A stretch of 49,704 nucleotides of DNA from Mucilaginibacter sp. (GTDB lineage Bacteria; Bacteroidota; Bacteroidia; Sphingobacteriales; Sphingobacteriaceae). The position numbers were made by a program, and so were the translations under genes. Under the pieces are notes generated by a model. That model was not told where the DNA came from and made no database searches. It saw only the letters and a program-made list of their open reading frames with translations. The stretch covers positions 1 through 49,704 of the forward strand of contig JAICMD010000002.1 of the NCBI GenBank assembly GCA_025929405.1, written 5' to 3'. Shown piece by piece: positions 15,731 to 23,648 of this stretch. Every line of letters begins with the position of its first letter. Within the stretch, counting starts at the first letter, position 1.

Positions 15731-16567
15731 ATGAAACTAACAGTTATTATGGTAAATTACAATCAGTGTAATTTGCTTAAACAGTCGCTAAATTCTTTAA
15801 TCAATGCCGGAAAAAGCGTTGATTACGAGGTTATTATAGTTGATAATGCATCATGTGATAACTCTATTGAAATGGTAAGTTATCAATTTCCGCAGTTTCA
15901 GATTTTAGCTAATCAGGTTGATGAAGGCATAACCAAAGCCTATAACCGTGCTATTGAAAAAGCTACAGGCGAGTATATTTTACTGGTCAATGCGGATACA
16001 ATTTGCGGCAAAGACACTTTGGAGAAAGTGCTTGAATTTATGGATACACACAACGATGCCAGTGGTTTAGGGGTACGTATGTTATCGCCACAAGGTATGT
16101 TCCTTACCGAATCAAACCGCGGGCTTACCAGGCAATGGGCAACATTTTTTAAGTTGGTTGGACTGGCTAAATATTTCCCTAAAACCCGTTTAACCAACCG
16201 TAACCGTAAGGAGTGGGTAGAGGAGTTTCAGACATCAGAAGTTGATATATTAAATGGCGCATTTATGCTGCTGCGCCGCAATGTATTTAATGAGGTAGGA
16301 TTATTTGACGAGCATTTTGTACGCTTTGGTTATGATGTTGATTTTTCGTACCGCATGAAGCTGGCTGGATTAAAAAATTATTACTTCCCCAAAACTTATA
16401 TTATCAATTATAAGGCTCAAACCATACCCAAATTTAGCTGGCAATACATTAAGTATTATTATGGAGCTATGATTATATTCGCCGGTAAATACCTATTTAA
16501 AGTGCCCGAAATAAAAGTGCAGGGCCTGCCGCAGGTATACAAGCCGCAATATGAAATTGAACACTAA
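15731..16567 (+). CDS. family 2 glycosyltransferase
   Basis: A 278-residue GT-A fold enzyme without membrane helices. It has VIMVNYNQCNLLKQSL at the N-terminus, IIVDNASCDNS with the nucleotide-binding acidic residues, the metal motif VNADT near residue 86, and the acceptor segment EVGLFDEHFVRFGYDVDFSYR near 190. That pattern resembles rhamnosyltransferase-like GT2 enzymes that build cell-surface polysaccharides. It begins 3 nt after recR and its stop lies inside the following SDR gene (17-nt overlap). Donor and acceptor sugars cannot be stated. Confidence 0.88.
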   Translation: MKLTVIMVNYNQCNLLKQSLNSLINAGKSVDYEVIIVDNASCDNSIEMVSYQFPQFQILANQVDEGITKAYNRAIEKATGEYILLVNADTICGKDTLEKVLEFMDTHNDASGLGVRMLSPQGMFLTESNRGLTRQWATFFKLVGLAKYFPKTRLTNRNRKEWVEEFQTSEVDILNGAFMLLRRNVFNEVGLFDEHFVRFGYDVDFSYRMKLAGLKNYYFPKTYIINYKAQTIPKFSWQYIKYYYGAMIIFAGKYLFKVPEIKVQGLPQVYKPQYEIEH

Positions 16568-17366
16568 AATTGTAATTATAACCGGTGCATCATCAGGCAT
16601 TGGTAAAGCCCTTGCTAATGAATTTGCCAAACGCGGTGCCAACCTAGTTTTGGCAGCCCGACAATACGTAACCCTTTGCGAAATAGCGCAGGATCTGCAA
16701 CAGCAGTATAGTATTAAAGCCGTAGCCGTGCAATGTAATGTAAGTGTTGAGGATGATTGTAAGCACCTTATCCAGCAGGCCATCGCCACATTTGGTCGCA
16801 TTGATGTTTTGGTGAATAATGCAGGCATATCCATGCGTGCCTTGTTTAATGATGCTGATGTTAACGTTTTAAAAACCTTAATGGACGTAAACTTTTGGGG
16901 TACGGTTTATTGTACTAAATATGCCATGCCCGAGTTATTAAAAACGCAAGGCAGCGTAGTTGGTGTATCATCCATAGCAGGTTATAAAGGGCTGCCCGGC
17001 CGTACTGGTTATTCGGCATCAAAATTTGCTATGAACGGCTTTTTGGATGCTTTACGGGTTGAAAACTTAAAGACAGGCGTGCACGTATTAACTGCCTGCC
17101 CGGGCTTTACGGCATCAAACATTCGTAACACAGCTTTAGATAAAAAAGGGCAACAACAGGGCGAAAGCACCCTTCACGAAGAAAAAATGATGACCGCTGC
17201 GGAAGTGGCAAAAATTATTGTTGATGGCGTTGAAAATCGCGCACGTACATTGATTATGACCGGGCAGGGTAAATTAGCGGTTTTACTAAGCAAATTCATC
17301 CCCGGTGTGCTTGATAAATTAGTGTATAATACGTTTACAAAAGAGAAGGATCCGTTGTTGAAGTAG
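16551..17366 (+). CDS. short-chain dehydrogenase/reductase (SDR)
   Basis: A 271-residue classical SDR. It has the cofactor motif TGASSGIG (11-18), NNAG near 89-92, catalytic Ser141 and the YSASK active site with Tyr154 and Lys158, then CPGFTASNIR. The C-terminal LIMTGQGKLAVLLSKFIPGVLDKLV is hydrophobic and resembles the membrane-associated DHRS7/YqjQ-like group. It likely uses NADP(H), given the basic residues after the first strand. It overlaps the glycosyltransferase by 17 nt, and its stop codon directly abuts the stop of the convergent DUF5615 gene. Substrate unknown. Confidence 0.88.
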   Translation: MKLNTKIVIITGASSGIGKALANEFAKRGANLVLAARQYVTLCEIAQDLQQQYSIKAVAVQCNVSVEDDCKHLIQQAIATFGRIDVLVNNAGISMRALFNDADVNVLKTLMDVNFWGTVYCTKYAMPELLKTQGSVVGVSSIAGYKGLPGRTGYSASKFAMNGFLDALRVENLKTGVHVLTACPGFTASNIRNTALDKKGQQQGESTLHEEKMMTAAEVAKIIVDGVENRARTLIMTGQGKLAVLLSKFIPGVLDKLVYNTFTKEKDPLLK

Positions 17367-17705
17367 TTAATCTATCTCTAAAAATGCAGTCTCTTTATTA
17401 TCGTCTTTAATAAACTCATTAATTAATTGAGCGTTTGAAAGTAGTTTATTTGCAATTTTAAGATTTGATGAATTGCCAAATCTTAGCCAGATAATTTTAG
17501 GAGGAAAGCCTTTCAAATTAGACAGATCCATGAAATCGCCATCAAAAGTTACAATAATGAAATTGTTTTTACGAGCGTAGTTCCATATTTCGAGATCAGA
17601 AGCGTCAGTAAGCCCTATTTCTGTAACTTGTTTAATGCCGGGAAAAGTATCTGCAAGCAGCCTTGAAACTTTAAATGAAATGTTTTGATCAAGCAGTATT
17701 TTCAC
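17367..17705 (-). CDS. DUF5615 PIN-like protein
   Basis: A 112-residue protein with the DUF5615 layout. It opens MKILLDQNISFKVSRLL with an early Asp, has ASDLEIWNYARKNNFIIVTFDGDFMDL in the middle (part shown) and a PPKIIWLRFGN segment. The family is a trimmed PIN-like fold and usually pairs with a DUF433 partner, as here. The start overlaps the DUF433 stop by 4 nt. A toxin or RNase role is a family-based guess. The stop abuts the convergent SDR stop with no gap. Confidence 0.85.
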   Translation of the reverse strand: MKILLDQNISFKVSRLLADTFPGIKQVTEIGLTDASDLEIWNYARKNNFIIVTFDGDFMDLSNLKGFPPKIIWLRFGNSSNLKIANKLLSNAQLINEFIKDDNKETAFLEID

Positions 17706-17923
17706 GAAACAATCCTAAGCTTATGTTCTTTATCTGCAGCGTAAGACAGGCAAGCTTTAATTTGATTACTATTTAATTCAGGAAAATCAGCAATAATATC
17801 ATTAACCGTCATACCTTCCGCCATCCAGCTAAGCACATCATATACAGAAATTCGGGTGCCAATAATTATTGGCTTACCAAATCTCTTTTCGGGGTTAATT
17901 TCAATATATTCTGTATAATTCAT
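17702..17923 (-). CDS. DUF433 domain protein, likely antitoxin partner
   Basis: A 73-residue protein typical of DUF433: YIEINPEKRFGKPIIIGTRI, SVYDVLSWMAEGMTVNDIIADFPELN and IKACLSYAADKE, each a conserved family block (the second a helix-turn-helix-like segment). DUF433 genes regularly precede DUF5615 genes and are regarded as the antitoxin or DNA-binding half. The 4-nt overlap with DUF5615 indicates coupling. The 53-nt gap up to the channel gene stop is AT-rich and may carry the promoter. Confidence 0.85.
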   Translation of the reverse strand: MNYTEYIEINPEKRFGKPIIIGTRISVYDVLSWMAEGMTVNDIIADFPELNSNQIKACLSYAADKEHKLRIVS

Positions 17924-17976
17924 TATGCTAAGATACTTAATAATTAATTAAGAAAAAAAACAGTTATAGCCTGATG

Positions 17977-18918
17977 TTACACCAGTTCAAAATGGTCAAT
18001 CTTATTCAGATCTAAAATCAACCTGCCATCGTCATCACGATCAAAAGCAGGTTTAAATTTAGCATCCCATATCATTTCATCGTACTGATAGGAGGTACGG
18101 CTATGTACCGTTTGCGAGAAGGTATCATCAAAAGCTTTTAGCAATATGGCAAAGCTGGCTTCGGTTTCGCGCATGCTTTCGGGAGTAATATCTCTTAACG
18201 GGCTATTATCATCAAGCGGGTGCACTACTGTCCAGCTCATAGTAAGTATACTCACCCTTTTGCGTTCAAGTTCAAGCGATAAAAACCGGCGTATCTTTTT
18301 GCCATCCACATCATCATTATATGAAAATATAACCTCCATTTGCAGGTCTATCAATGTATTGCGCCGTAGGTTTGCCAGGCGAAACATTATGCCTTTGCCA
18401 TTTTCCATATATGGCGCAACTAACAGGTTTTTACTAAATTTCATTTTGGCTGATGGCCGCGAGAAACGCCCATATAATAATCCCGTTGCTAAAGCAAACG
18501 CCAGTAAACCTATCATTGATTCCATAGCGGCTACACTGTTAGAGAACATTCCGTGCGGACTGATATGCCCGTAACCAACAGTTGATATGGTTTGCGCCGA
18601 AAAAAAGAAGGCATCCATAAACCGCTCGAAAAAACTATTGCCTGTAGCGCCATCCAAACTGCCTGCCCCAAGCAATACGTAAATAGAAGCGAAAATTATA
18701 TTGGCAATAAAATAACAGGTTAATATAATGAGCCAGAACTTGCCCCAGCCCATAGTTATCAGGTTATGATAATTGTTGGATGTGCTAAAGCGCGACAAGC
18801 CCTTGCGTTTAACATTTACAGAGCCATCGCGGTTAATGAGCCGCTGATTTTGTATAACAGCCTGCTGGCCAAAACCAAGGTCGTCTTCGGGGTTAAATTT
18901 GCGTTTATGTAGTAGCAT
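17977..18918 (-). CDS. KirBac-type inward rectifier potassium channel
   Basis: A 313-residue channel subunit. A slide-helix region precedes the first membrane helix (about 60-84). The pore helix ends in the selectivity filter TVGYG at 113-117, a second helix follows (about 128-150), and a beta-rich cytosolic C-terminal domain contains ATGLLYGRFSRPSAKMKFS and LMVEVI-like strands, as in Kir channels. Four subunits make a K+ pore in the inner membrane. Its 3' side faces the DUF433 gene; upstream lies a B-family palindrome and the divergent trp leader. Confidence 0.92.
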   Translation of the reverse strand: MLLHKRKFNPEDDLGFGQQAVIQNQRLINRDGSVNVKRKGLSRFSTSNNYHNLITMGWGKFWLIILTCYFIANIIFASIYVLLGAGSLDGATGNSFFERFMDAFFFSAQTISTVGYGHISPHGMFSNSVAAMESMIGLLAFALATGLLYGRFSRPSAKMKFSKNLLVAPYMENGKGIMFRLANLRRNTLIDLQMEVIFSYNDDVDGKKIRRFLSLELERKRVSILTMSWTVVHPLDDNSPLRDITPESMRETEASFAILLKAFDDTFSQTVHSRTSYQYDEMIWDAKFKPAFDRDDDGRLILDLNKIDHFELV

Positions 18919-18932
18919 TTTTTAAAGCTGGT

Positions 18933-19007
18933 GGTTCATTGTTGATAGTTCATGGCTTAAAATAAATACATATCGTTCTATGAACCATGAACTATCATCT
19001 ATAAACC
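18933..19007. repeat. B-family palindromic repeat (copy B2)
   Basis: GGTTCATTGTTGATAGTTC on the left and CTATGAACCATGAACTATC on the right form a long imperfect hairpin. It lies between the Kir start and the trp promoter, and is related to 12421-12492 and 22021-22094. Confidence 0.75.
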
Positions 19008-19024
19008 AAAAATAAACTTTCCCC

Positions 19025-19055
19025 TTGCTTTTCGTAAAAACAATTTTCATATTTG
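19025..19055 (+). promoter_or_regulatory. Bacteroidota-type promoter of the trp operon
   Basis: TTG at 19025-19027, a 20-nt spacer, then CATATTTG at 19048-19055 (one mismatch to TAnnTTTG). Transcription would start near 19060-19063, just before the trp leader ORF. The spacer equals that at the rplU promoter in this window. Confidence 0.6.
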
Positions 19056-19063
19056 CTGAGTAA

Positions 19064-19111
19064 ATGAACGTTAGAAATTTAAATATGAATTGGTGGTGGC
19101 TTAACGAGTAA
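19064..19111 (+). CDS. trpL: trp operon leader peptide with Trp-Trp-Trp
   Basis: The 15-residue ORF MNVRNLNMNWWWLNE has three consecutive TGG codons at 19091-19099. The predicted promoter would start the RNA only a few bases before 19064, so the internal ATG at 19085 (product MNWWWLNE) may be the real start. In either case the Trp run is unchanged. The ORF ends at the loop of a hairpin whose arm overlaps the last Trp codon, and an intrinsic terminator follows 40 nt later, before trpD. The arrangement fits a leader peptide whose translation senses charged tRNA-Trp. It is too short to be found by ordinary gene callers. Confidence 0.85.
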   Translation: MNVRNLNMNWWWLNE

Positions 19112-19163
19112 ATCGTGAGGCATTCCCATTTATAAAAAAATATATATATTTAAAAGGGTTGCC
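19099..19163 (+). promoter_or_regulatory. trp attenuator: protector and antiterminator segments
   Basis: Segment 1, GCTTAACGA (19099-19107), can pair with segment 2, TCGTGAGGC (19113-19121), around a GTAAA loop with one A-G mismatch. Segment 2 extended, GGCATTCCC (19119-19127), can pair instead with segment 3, GGGTTGCC (19156-19163), as GGCA/TGCC plus CCC/GGG. Segment 3 is the left arm of the terminator. A ribosome stalled on the Trp codons (19091-19099) would cover segment 1, free segment 2 and block the terminator. The pairings were found by eye; energies were not calculated. Confidence 0.72.
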
Positions 19164-19181
19164 GTTGGTAACCCTTTTTTT
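19152..19181 (+). terminator. trp leader intrinsic terminator
   Basis: AAAAGGGTTGCC and GGTAACCCTTTT form a 12-bp stem (one G-U) with a GTT loop, ending in a run of T to 19181. It lies 45 nt before the trpD start and 40 nt after the leader stop. Confidence 0.9.
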
Positions 19182-19226
19182 ATGTTAACGTTTAACTGCA
19201 TTTAACTAATTCCCTGTTGGGTATAT

Positions 19227-20219
19227 ATGAAACAAATTCTAAACCATTTATTTGAAAATAAAACATTCACCCGCGAGCAATCAAAAAATATTTTAACCAT
19301 AATTACGCAGGGTGCTTATAATAACTCGCAAATAGCCGCTTTTATGACGGCATATTGTATGCGCAGCATAACCGTGGCTGAACTGGAGGGTTTTAGGGAT
19401 GCCATGCTTGAACTAAGCCTGCCGCTTGACCTGGAAACTGATGAACTGATAGATCTTTGCGGCACAGGCGGCGATGGAAAAGATACTTTTAATATATCAA
19501 CATTGGCATCGTTTGTGGTTGCAGGGGCCGGATATAAAGTTGCCAAGCATGGCAATTACGGCGTTTCATCAGGCTGCGGCTCATCCAATGTGATGGAGTA
19601 TCTGGGCTACCAGTTTACCAATGATGCGGATAAACTTAAAAGTAGCATCAATAAAGCTAATATTTGTTTTTTACATGCGCCCTTGTTCCATCCGGCAATG
19701 AAAACAGTTGCGCCTATACGCAAGGAGTTGGGGGTTAAAACATTTTTTAATATGCTGGGGCCAATGGTTAACCCTGCAAGGCCCAAAAATCAACTGGTTG
19801 GGGTATATAATTTAGAACTGGCCCGTATATATGCATACCTATATCAGCAATCAGATGCTAAGTATACCATTTTGAATGCTTTAGAAGGGTATGACGAAAT
19901 ATCATTAACCTGCGATTTTAAAACGTTTTCAGCCGATGGCGAAAAAATAAATAGTATAGAAGGTTTAGGATTTGACAGGCTGCATCCATCTGCAATAGCA
20001 GGAGGGAGTACCGTGGCCGAGTCGGCAGAAATTTTTGTGAAAGTGCTAAACAACGAAGCTACTACCGCGCAAAGCAACGTGGTTTTGGCCAATGCGGCTA
20101 TGGCTATAAAAACCATCAATCCGCAAAAAACCTTTGCTGACTGTTTTTATGAGGCCGAAGAAGGATTGCTAAAAGGCGCGGCGTTAAAAAGTTTTAAAAC
20201 CCTTTTGGAGACTAAGTAA
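19227..20219 (+). CDS. trpD: anthranilate phosphoribosyltransferase
   Basis: A 330-residue enzyme of normal length. It has the PRPP-binding LCGTGGDGKDTFNIST (78-92 region), then AKHGNYGVSSGCGSSNVME corresponding to the anthranilate/PRPP site (commonly KHGNRAVSS), and the conserved MKTVAPIRKELGVKTFFNMLGPMVNP segment (part shown). It transfers phosphoribosyl from PRPP to anthranilate in the cytosol. It is the first structural gene after the trp attenuator. Its stop overlaps the trpF start by one base (TAATG). Confidence 0.96.
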   Translation: MKQILNHLFENKTFTREQSKNILTIITQGAYNNSQIAAFMTAYCMRSITVAELEGFRDAMLELSLPLDLETDELIDLCGTGGDGKDTFNISTLASFVVAGAGYKVAKHGNYGVSSGCGSSNVMEYLGYQFTNDADKLKSSINKANICFLHAPLFHPAMKTVAPIRKELGVKTFFNMLGPMVNPARPKNQLVGVYNLELARIYAYLYQQSDAKYTILNALEGYDEISLTCDFKTFSADGEKINSIEGLGFDRLHPSAIAGGSTVAESAEIFVKVLNNEATTAQSNVVLANAAMAIKTINPQKTFADCFYEAEEGLLKGAALKSFKTLLETK

Positions 20220-20857
20220 TGAAGGTAAAAATTTGCGGTTTACGCGATGGCGATAATATACAGGCAGTAGCAGCTTTGGCCCCCCATTACGTGGGTTTTA
20301 TTTGCTATGGGCCATCGCCAAGATATATTAATGACATGCCTGCGCAAACATTAGCAAACTTACCTGCCGAAATTTATAAAACAGGTGTTTTTGTAAATGA
20401 AAGCAAAGAGAATATTGCTAAATTGATAAATCAATACGGCTTTAACGCCATCCAACTGCATGGTAATGAAAGTCCTGAATTTACACAATCATTCAGGGAT
20501 AGGGTTTTGGTTTTAAAAGCTTTTGGGCTTGATAAGAATTTTGATTTTGAACAATTAAATGCCTACGCCAACAAAGTAGATTATTTTCTGTTCGATACCA
20601 AAACTGATCTGCATGGCGGCTCGGGCAAAACGTTTGATTGGGGTGTTTTAGATAATTACAAATTGAATGTCCCTTTCTTTTTAAGCGGAGGGCTTAGTCT
20701 GGGTAATTTGGATGAGGTTAAAACCATCCGTCATCCGCAATTTTATGGGGTTGATCTGAATAGTAAATTTGAAACATCGCCGGGAGTAAAAGATATTGAA
20801 AAACTAAAAAAAGCATTTGAAATGCTTAACTATACAACTAATGAAATACGGAGTTAA
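20219..20857 (+). CDS. trpF: phosphoribosylanthranilate isomerase
   Basis: A 212-residue TIM-barrel enzyme. It has the catalytic N-terminal [10 protein letters not shown] (Cys6), [11 protein letters not shown] near the middle, [20 protein letters not shown] with the catalytic Asp of the family, [11 protein letters not shown], and [16 protein letters not shown] as phosphate-binding C-terminal motif. It converts phosphoribosylanthranilate to CdRP. It overlaps trpD by 1 nt and trpB by 17 nt. The expected neighbour trpC is not between trpD and trpF. Confidence 0.96.
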   Translation: MKVKICGLRDGDNIQAVAALAPHYVGFICYGPSPRYINDMPAQTLANLPAEIYKTGVFVNESKENIAKLINQYGFNAIQLHGNESPEFTQSFRDRVLVLKAFGLDKNFDFEQLNAYANKVDYFLFDTKTDLHGGSGKTFDWGVLDNYKLNVPFFLSGGLSLGNLDEVKTIRHPQFYGVDLNSKFETSPGVKDIEKLKKAFEMLNYTTNEIRS

Positions 20858-22022
20858 CGAACAAGGCTACTACGGTGATTTTGGCGGCGCATACATCCCC
20901 GAAATGTTGTACCCCAATGTTGAAGAACTAAGGCAGCAATATTTAAAGATTATTAATGATGCCGATTTTAAAGCCGAGTTCGATCAGCTTTTAAAGGATT
21001 ATGTAGGCAGGCCATCGCCATTATATCATGCTAAACGCTACTCTGAAAAATATGGCGCTAATATATTTTTAAAGCGTGAGGACCTGAACCACACCGGATC
21101 GCATAAAATAAACAATGCTATAGGACAGATATTGTTAGCTAAACGCTTAGGTAAAAAACGCATCATAGCCGAAACGGGTGCAGGGCAGCATGGCGTTGCT
21201 ACTGCTACAGTTTGTGCTCTGATGGGTATTGAGTGCATAGTTTATATGGGCGAGGTTGATATGGCCCGCCAGGCACCAAACGTTGCCCGTATGAAAATGC
21301 TTGGCGCAAAGGTTGTACCGGCTAAATCAGGGAGTAAAACTTTAAAGGATGCTACTAACGAGGCCCTGCGCGACTGGATAGGTAACCCGGTTGATACACA
21401 TTACATCATAGGCTCGGTTGTAGGGCCGTACCCTTATCCGGATATGGTGGCAAGGTTTCAATCCATCATATCTGCCGAGACCAAACAACAGCTTAAAGAG
21501 CATACAGGCAAGGAACTACCCGAATATGTAATGGCCTGTGTTGGCGGCGGCAGTAACGCTATGGGTATGTTTTACCATTTTTTGGATGATGAAAGCGTAA
21601 AATTGGTTGCTGTTGAAGCAGCAGGCAAGGGTGTGGACAGCGGCCATTCCGCAGCTACAACTTTTTTAGGAAAAGAAGGCGTTTTGCATGGCAGCCGTAC
21701 CATTTTAATGCAAACCGACGACGGACAGGTAGTTGAGCCATATTCTGTATCGGCAGGATTGGATTATCCGGGTATTGGTCCGCAGCACGCGCATCTATAT
21801 AAAATAAATCGTGCCCAATATGTAAGCGTTACTGATGATGAGGCATTACAAGCTGGTTTATTATGCTGCCAATTGGAAGGAATAATCCCGGCAATTGAAT
21901 CGGCACACGCGTTGGCGCAACTGGAAAAAATGAAATTTAAGGCTGATGATAATGTGGTTGTCTGCCTGTCAGGTCGCGGGGATAAAGACCTGGATACTTA
22001 TATAAAATATTTTAATTATTGA
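20841..22022 (+). CDS. trpB: tryptophan synthase beta subunit
   Basis: A 393-residue PLP enzyme, using the start [10 protein letters not shown] at 20841. It has [15 protein letters not shown] at the N-terminus, the PLP lysine Lys89 in [26 protein letters not shown], the phosphate-binding [12 protein letters not shown], and LSGRGDKDL near the C-terminus. It is the TrpB1 type that pairs with TrpA, condensing indole with serine. Overlap with trpF suggests translational coupling. It is separated from trpA by a B-family palindrome. Confidence 0.97.
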   Translation: MKYGVNEQGYYGDFGGAYIPEMLYPNVEELRQQYLKIINDADFKAEFDQLLKDYVGRPSPLYHAKRYSEKYGANIFLKREDLNHTGSHKINNAIGQILLAKRLGKKRIIAETGAGQHGVATATVCALMGIECIVYMGEVDMARQAPNVARMKMLGAKVVPAKSGSKTLKDATNEALRDWIGNPVDTHYIIGSVVGPYPYPDMVARFQSIISAETKQQLKEHTGKELPEYVMACVGGGSNAMGMFYHFLDDESVKLVAVEAAGKGVDSGHSAATTFLGKEGVLHGSRTILMQTDDGQVVEPYSVSAGLDYPGIGPQHAHLYKINRAQYVSVTDDEALQAGLLCCQLEGIIPAIESAHALAQLEKMKFKADDNVVVCLSGRGDKDLDTYIKYFNY

Positions 22023-22094
22023 TAGTTCATGGTTCATGGTTGATAGTTTATGTAACTTATTAGCCATGAACAATGATTTATCAACTATGAACTA
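22021..22094. repeat. B-family palindromic repeat inside the trp operon (copy B3)
   Basis: Left arm around GTTCATGGTTGATAGTTTA and right arm around TTATCAACTATGAACT make a long imperfect hairpin between trpB and trpA. It starts at the trpB stop and ends 4 nt before the trpA ATG, so it fills the intercistronic space. Confidence 0.8.
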
Positions 22095-22098
22095 ACGA

Positions 22099-22869
22099 AT
22101 GAACCGTTTAAACCAACTTTTTGCAGCTAAGAAGGATAATTTATTGTCTATTTACTATACCGCGGGCTACCCTGCAATTGATACAACCATTGATATTGCC
22201 GAAGCGTTGGAAAAAGCAGGCGCTGATTTTTTGGAGATAGGCTTTCCGTACTCCGATCCTGTAGCAGATGGGCCAACCATCCAGAATAGTTCTCAGCAGG
22301 CGTTGGATAATGGTATGACGCTTAACCTGTTGTTTGAACAGTTGAAAGATCTGCGTAAACGTGTAAGTATCCCAATTTTATTAATGGGTTATGTAAATCC
22401 TATAGTTCAATTTGGTGTGGAGCGTTTTTGCAAAATGGCTGCTGAAGCAGGTGTTGACGGCGTAATTGTGCCCGACCTGCCTATGTATGAATATGAAACT
22501 TTGTATTCGGGCTTTTTTAAAGATAATAACCTGAGCAATATATTCCTGGTAACCCCACAAACTTCCGAGGAGCGCATCCGCAAAATTGATAACCTGAGCG
22601 ATAGTTTTATTTACCTGCTATCATCGTCAAGCATTACAGGCGGCAACCTCAGCGTATCAAACAGTATAGAAGACTATTACAAACGGGTTAAGGCCATGGA
22701 GCTTAAAAACCCAACAATTATCGGATTCGGTATATCAAACAGCGAAACATTTAATAAAGCCTGCCAATACGCCAACGGCGCCATTGTAGGCAGCGCGTTT
22801 GTAAAACTACTTGAGCAGGATGGGTATATGGGTAAGATATCGGGATTTGTGAGATCAATAAGACCGTAA
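22099..22869 (+). CDS. trpA: tryptophan synthase alpha subunit
   Basis: A 256-residue TIM-barrel subunit with FLEIGFPYSDPVADGPTIQ, giving catalytic Glu46 and Asp57 at the positions of Salmonella Glu49 and Asp60. GVIVPDLPMYE and the phosphate-binding IIGFGISNSET follow. It splits indole-3-glycerol phosphate to indole and glyceraldehyde-3-phosphate and channels indole to TrpB. It is the last gene of the operon, convergent with the YrdC-family gene across an A-family palindrome. The 76-nt palindrome before it may lower its translation or stabilise upstream mRNA. Confidence 0.97.
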   Translation: MNRLNQLFAAKKDNLLSIYYTAGYPAIDTTIDIAEALEKAGADFLEIGFPYSDPVADGPTIQNSSQQALDNGMTLNLLFEQLKDLRKRVSIPILLMGYVNPIVQFGVERFCKMAAEAGVDGVIVPDLPMYEYETLYSGFFKDNNLSNIFLVTPQTSEERIRKIDNLSDSFIYLLSSSSITGGNLSVSNSIEDYYKRVKAMELKNPTIIGFGISNSETFNKACQYANGAIVGSAFVKLLEQDGYMGKISGFVRSIRP

Positions 22870-22882
22870 TTTTATAATAAAG

Positions 22883-23005
22883 CGTCATTGCGAGGTACGA
22901 AGCAATCTCTTCAAAGGACAGTCAAGAAGTAAATGTCGTTTCAGAAATGAATATCCTGGAAATTGATTTGCAAGTGTATTGATTGCTTCGTTCCTCGCAA
23001 TGACG
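22883..23005. repeat. A-family palindromic repeat (copy A2)
   Basis: CGTCATTGCGAGGTACGAAG at the left and the complementary CTTCGTTCCTCGCAATGACG at the right, with one base difference between the arms. The centre differs from A1 and A3. It lies in the convergent gap between trpA and the YrdC-family gene, where it could also serve as a bidirectional terminator. Confidence 0.88.
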
Positions 23006-23016
23006 TTCGGAAATTT

Positions 23017-23637
23017 TTACAAATACGCCTCCAGTTCCCCTTTACCTTCACGAATAATATCAAAATCGCCGGTGGTACAATCAACAACAGTTGAAGGGAT
23101 ATTATCACCGTAACCGCCATCTATCACTATATCCACCAGGTTCTCGTATTTTTCATGGATCAGTTCCGGGTCGGTAGAGTATTCAATGATCTCGTCCTCA
23201 TCGTGTATGGATGTGGATAAGATAGGGTTGCCCAATTCCTTTACAATACAGCGGGCTATATTATTATCGGGCACACGTATACCTACTGTTTTTTTGTTGG
23301 AGCTTAATAGCTTGGGTACGTTATGACTGGCATTGAAAATAAAGGTAAATGGCCCCGGTAAAGCTTTTTTTAATACACGGAAAATAGTATTATCAATAGG
23401 TTTGATATAATCTGAAATATGGCTCAGATCATAGCATATAAATGAAAAATTGGCCTTTTCAGGCCTAATGTTCCTGATTTTACAAATAGCCTCAATAGCT
23501 TTATGATTGGTAATATCGCAGCCCAAACCATAAACCGTATCAGTAGGGTAGATGATCAATCCGCCACGACGCAAAACCTCAACCACCTGCTGTATGGCTT
23601 TTTCGTTTGGGTTTTCGGGATAGATACGGATGAGCAT
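23017..23637 (-). CDS. Sua5/YciO/YrdC family protein (L-threonylcarbamoyladenylate synthase-like)
   Basis: A 206-residue single-domain YrdC-fold protein. It has GGLIIYPTDTVYGLGCDITN near residues 25-44, KIRNIRPEKANFSFIC with the basic substrate-binding residues, LPGPFTFIF, and VGIRVPDNNIA. Members make threonylcarbamoyl-AMP for tRNA t6A37 (TsaC/Sua5) or are the related YciO of uncertain role. The length fits YciO/TsaC rather than two-domain Sua5. The sequence alone does not separate the two. Confidence 0.88.
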   Translation of the reverse strand: MLIRIYPENPNEKAIQQVVEVLRRGGLIIYPTDTVYGLGCDITNHKAIEAICKIRNIRPEKANFSFICYDLSHISDYIKPIDNTIFRVLKKALPGPFTFIFNASHNVPKLLSSNKKTVGIRVPDNNIARCIVKELGNPILSTSIHDEDEIIEYSTDPELIHEKYENLVDIVIDGGYGDNIPSTVVDCTTGDFDIIREGKGELEAYL

Positions 23638-23648
23638 GGCTTTTTTTT

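Noticed and set aside
19152-19181. Terminator of the upstream Kir gene
   Set aside because: Kir is transcribed in the opposite direction and its 3' end is at 17977, so this hairpin belongs to the trp leader.
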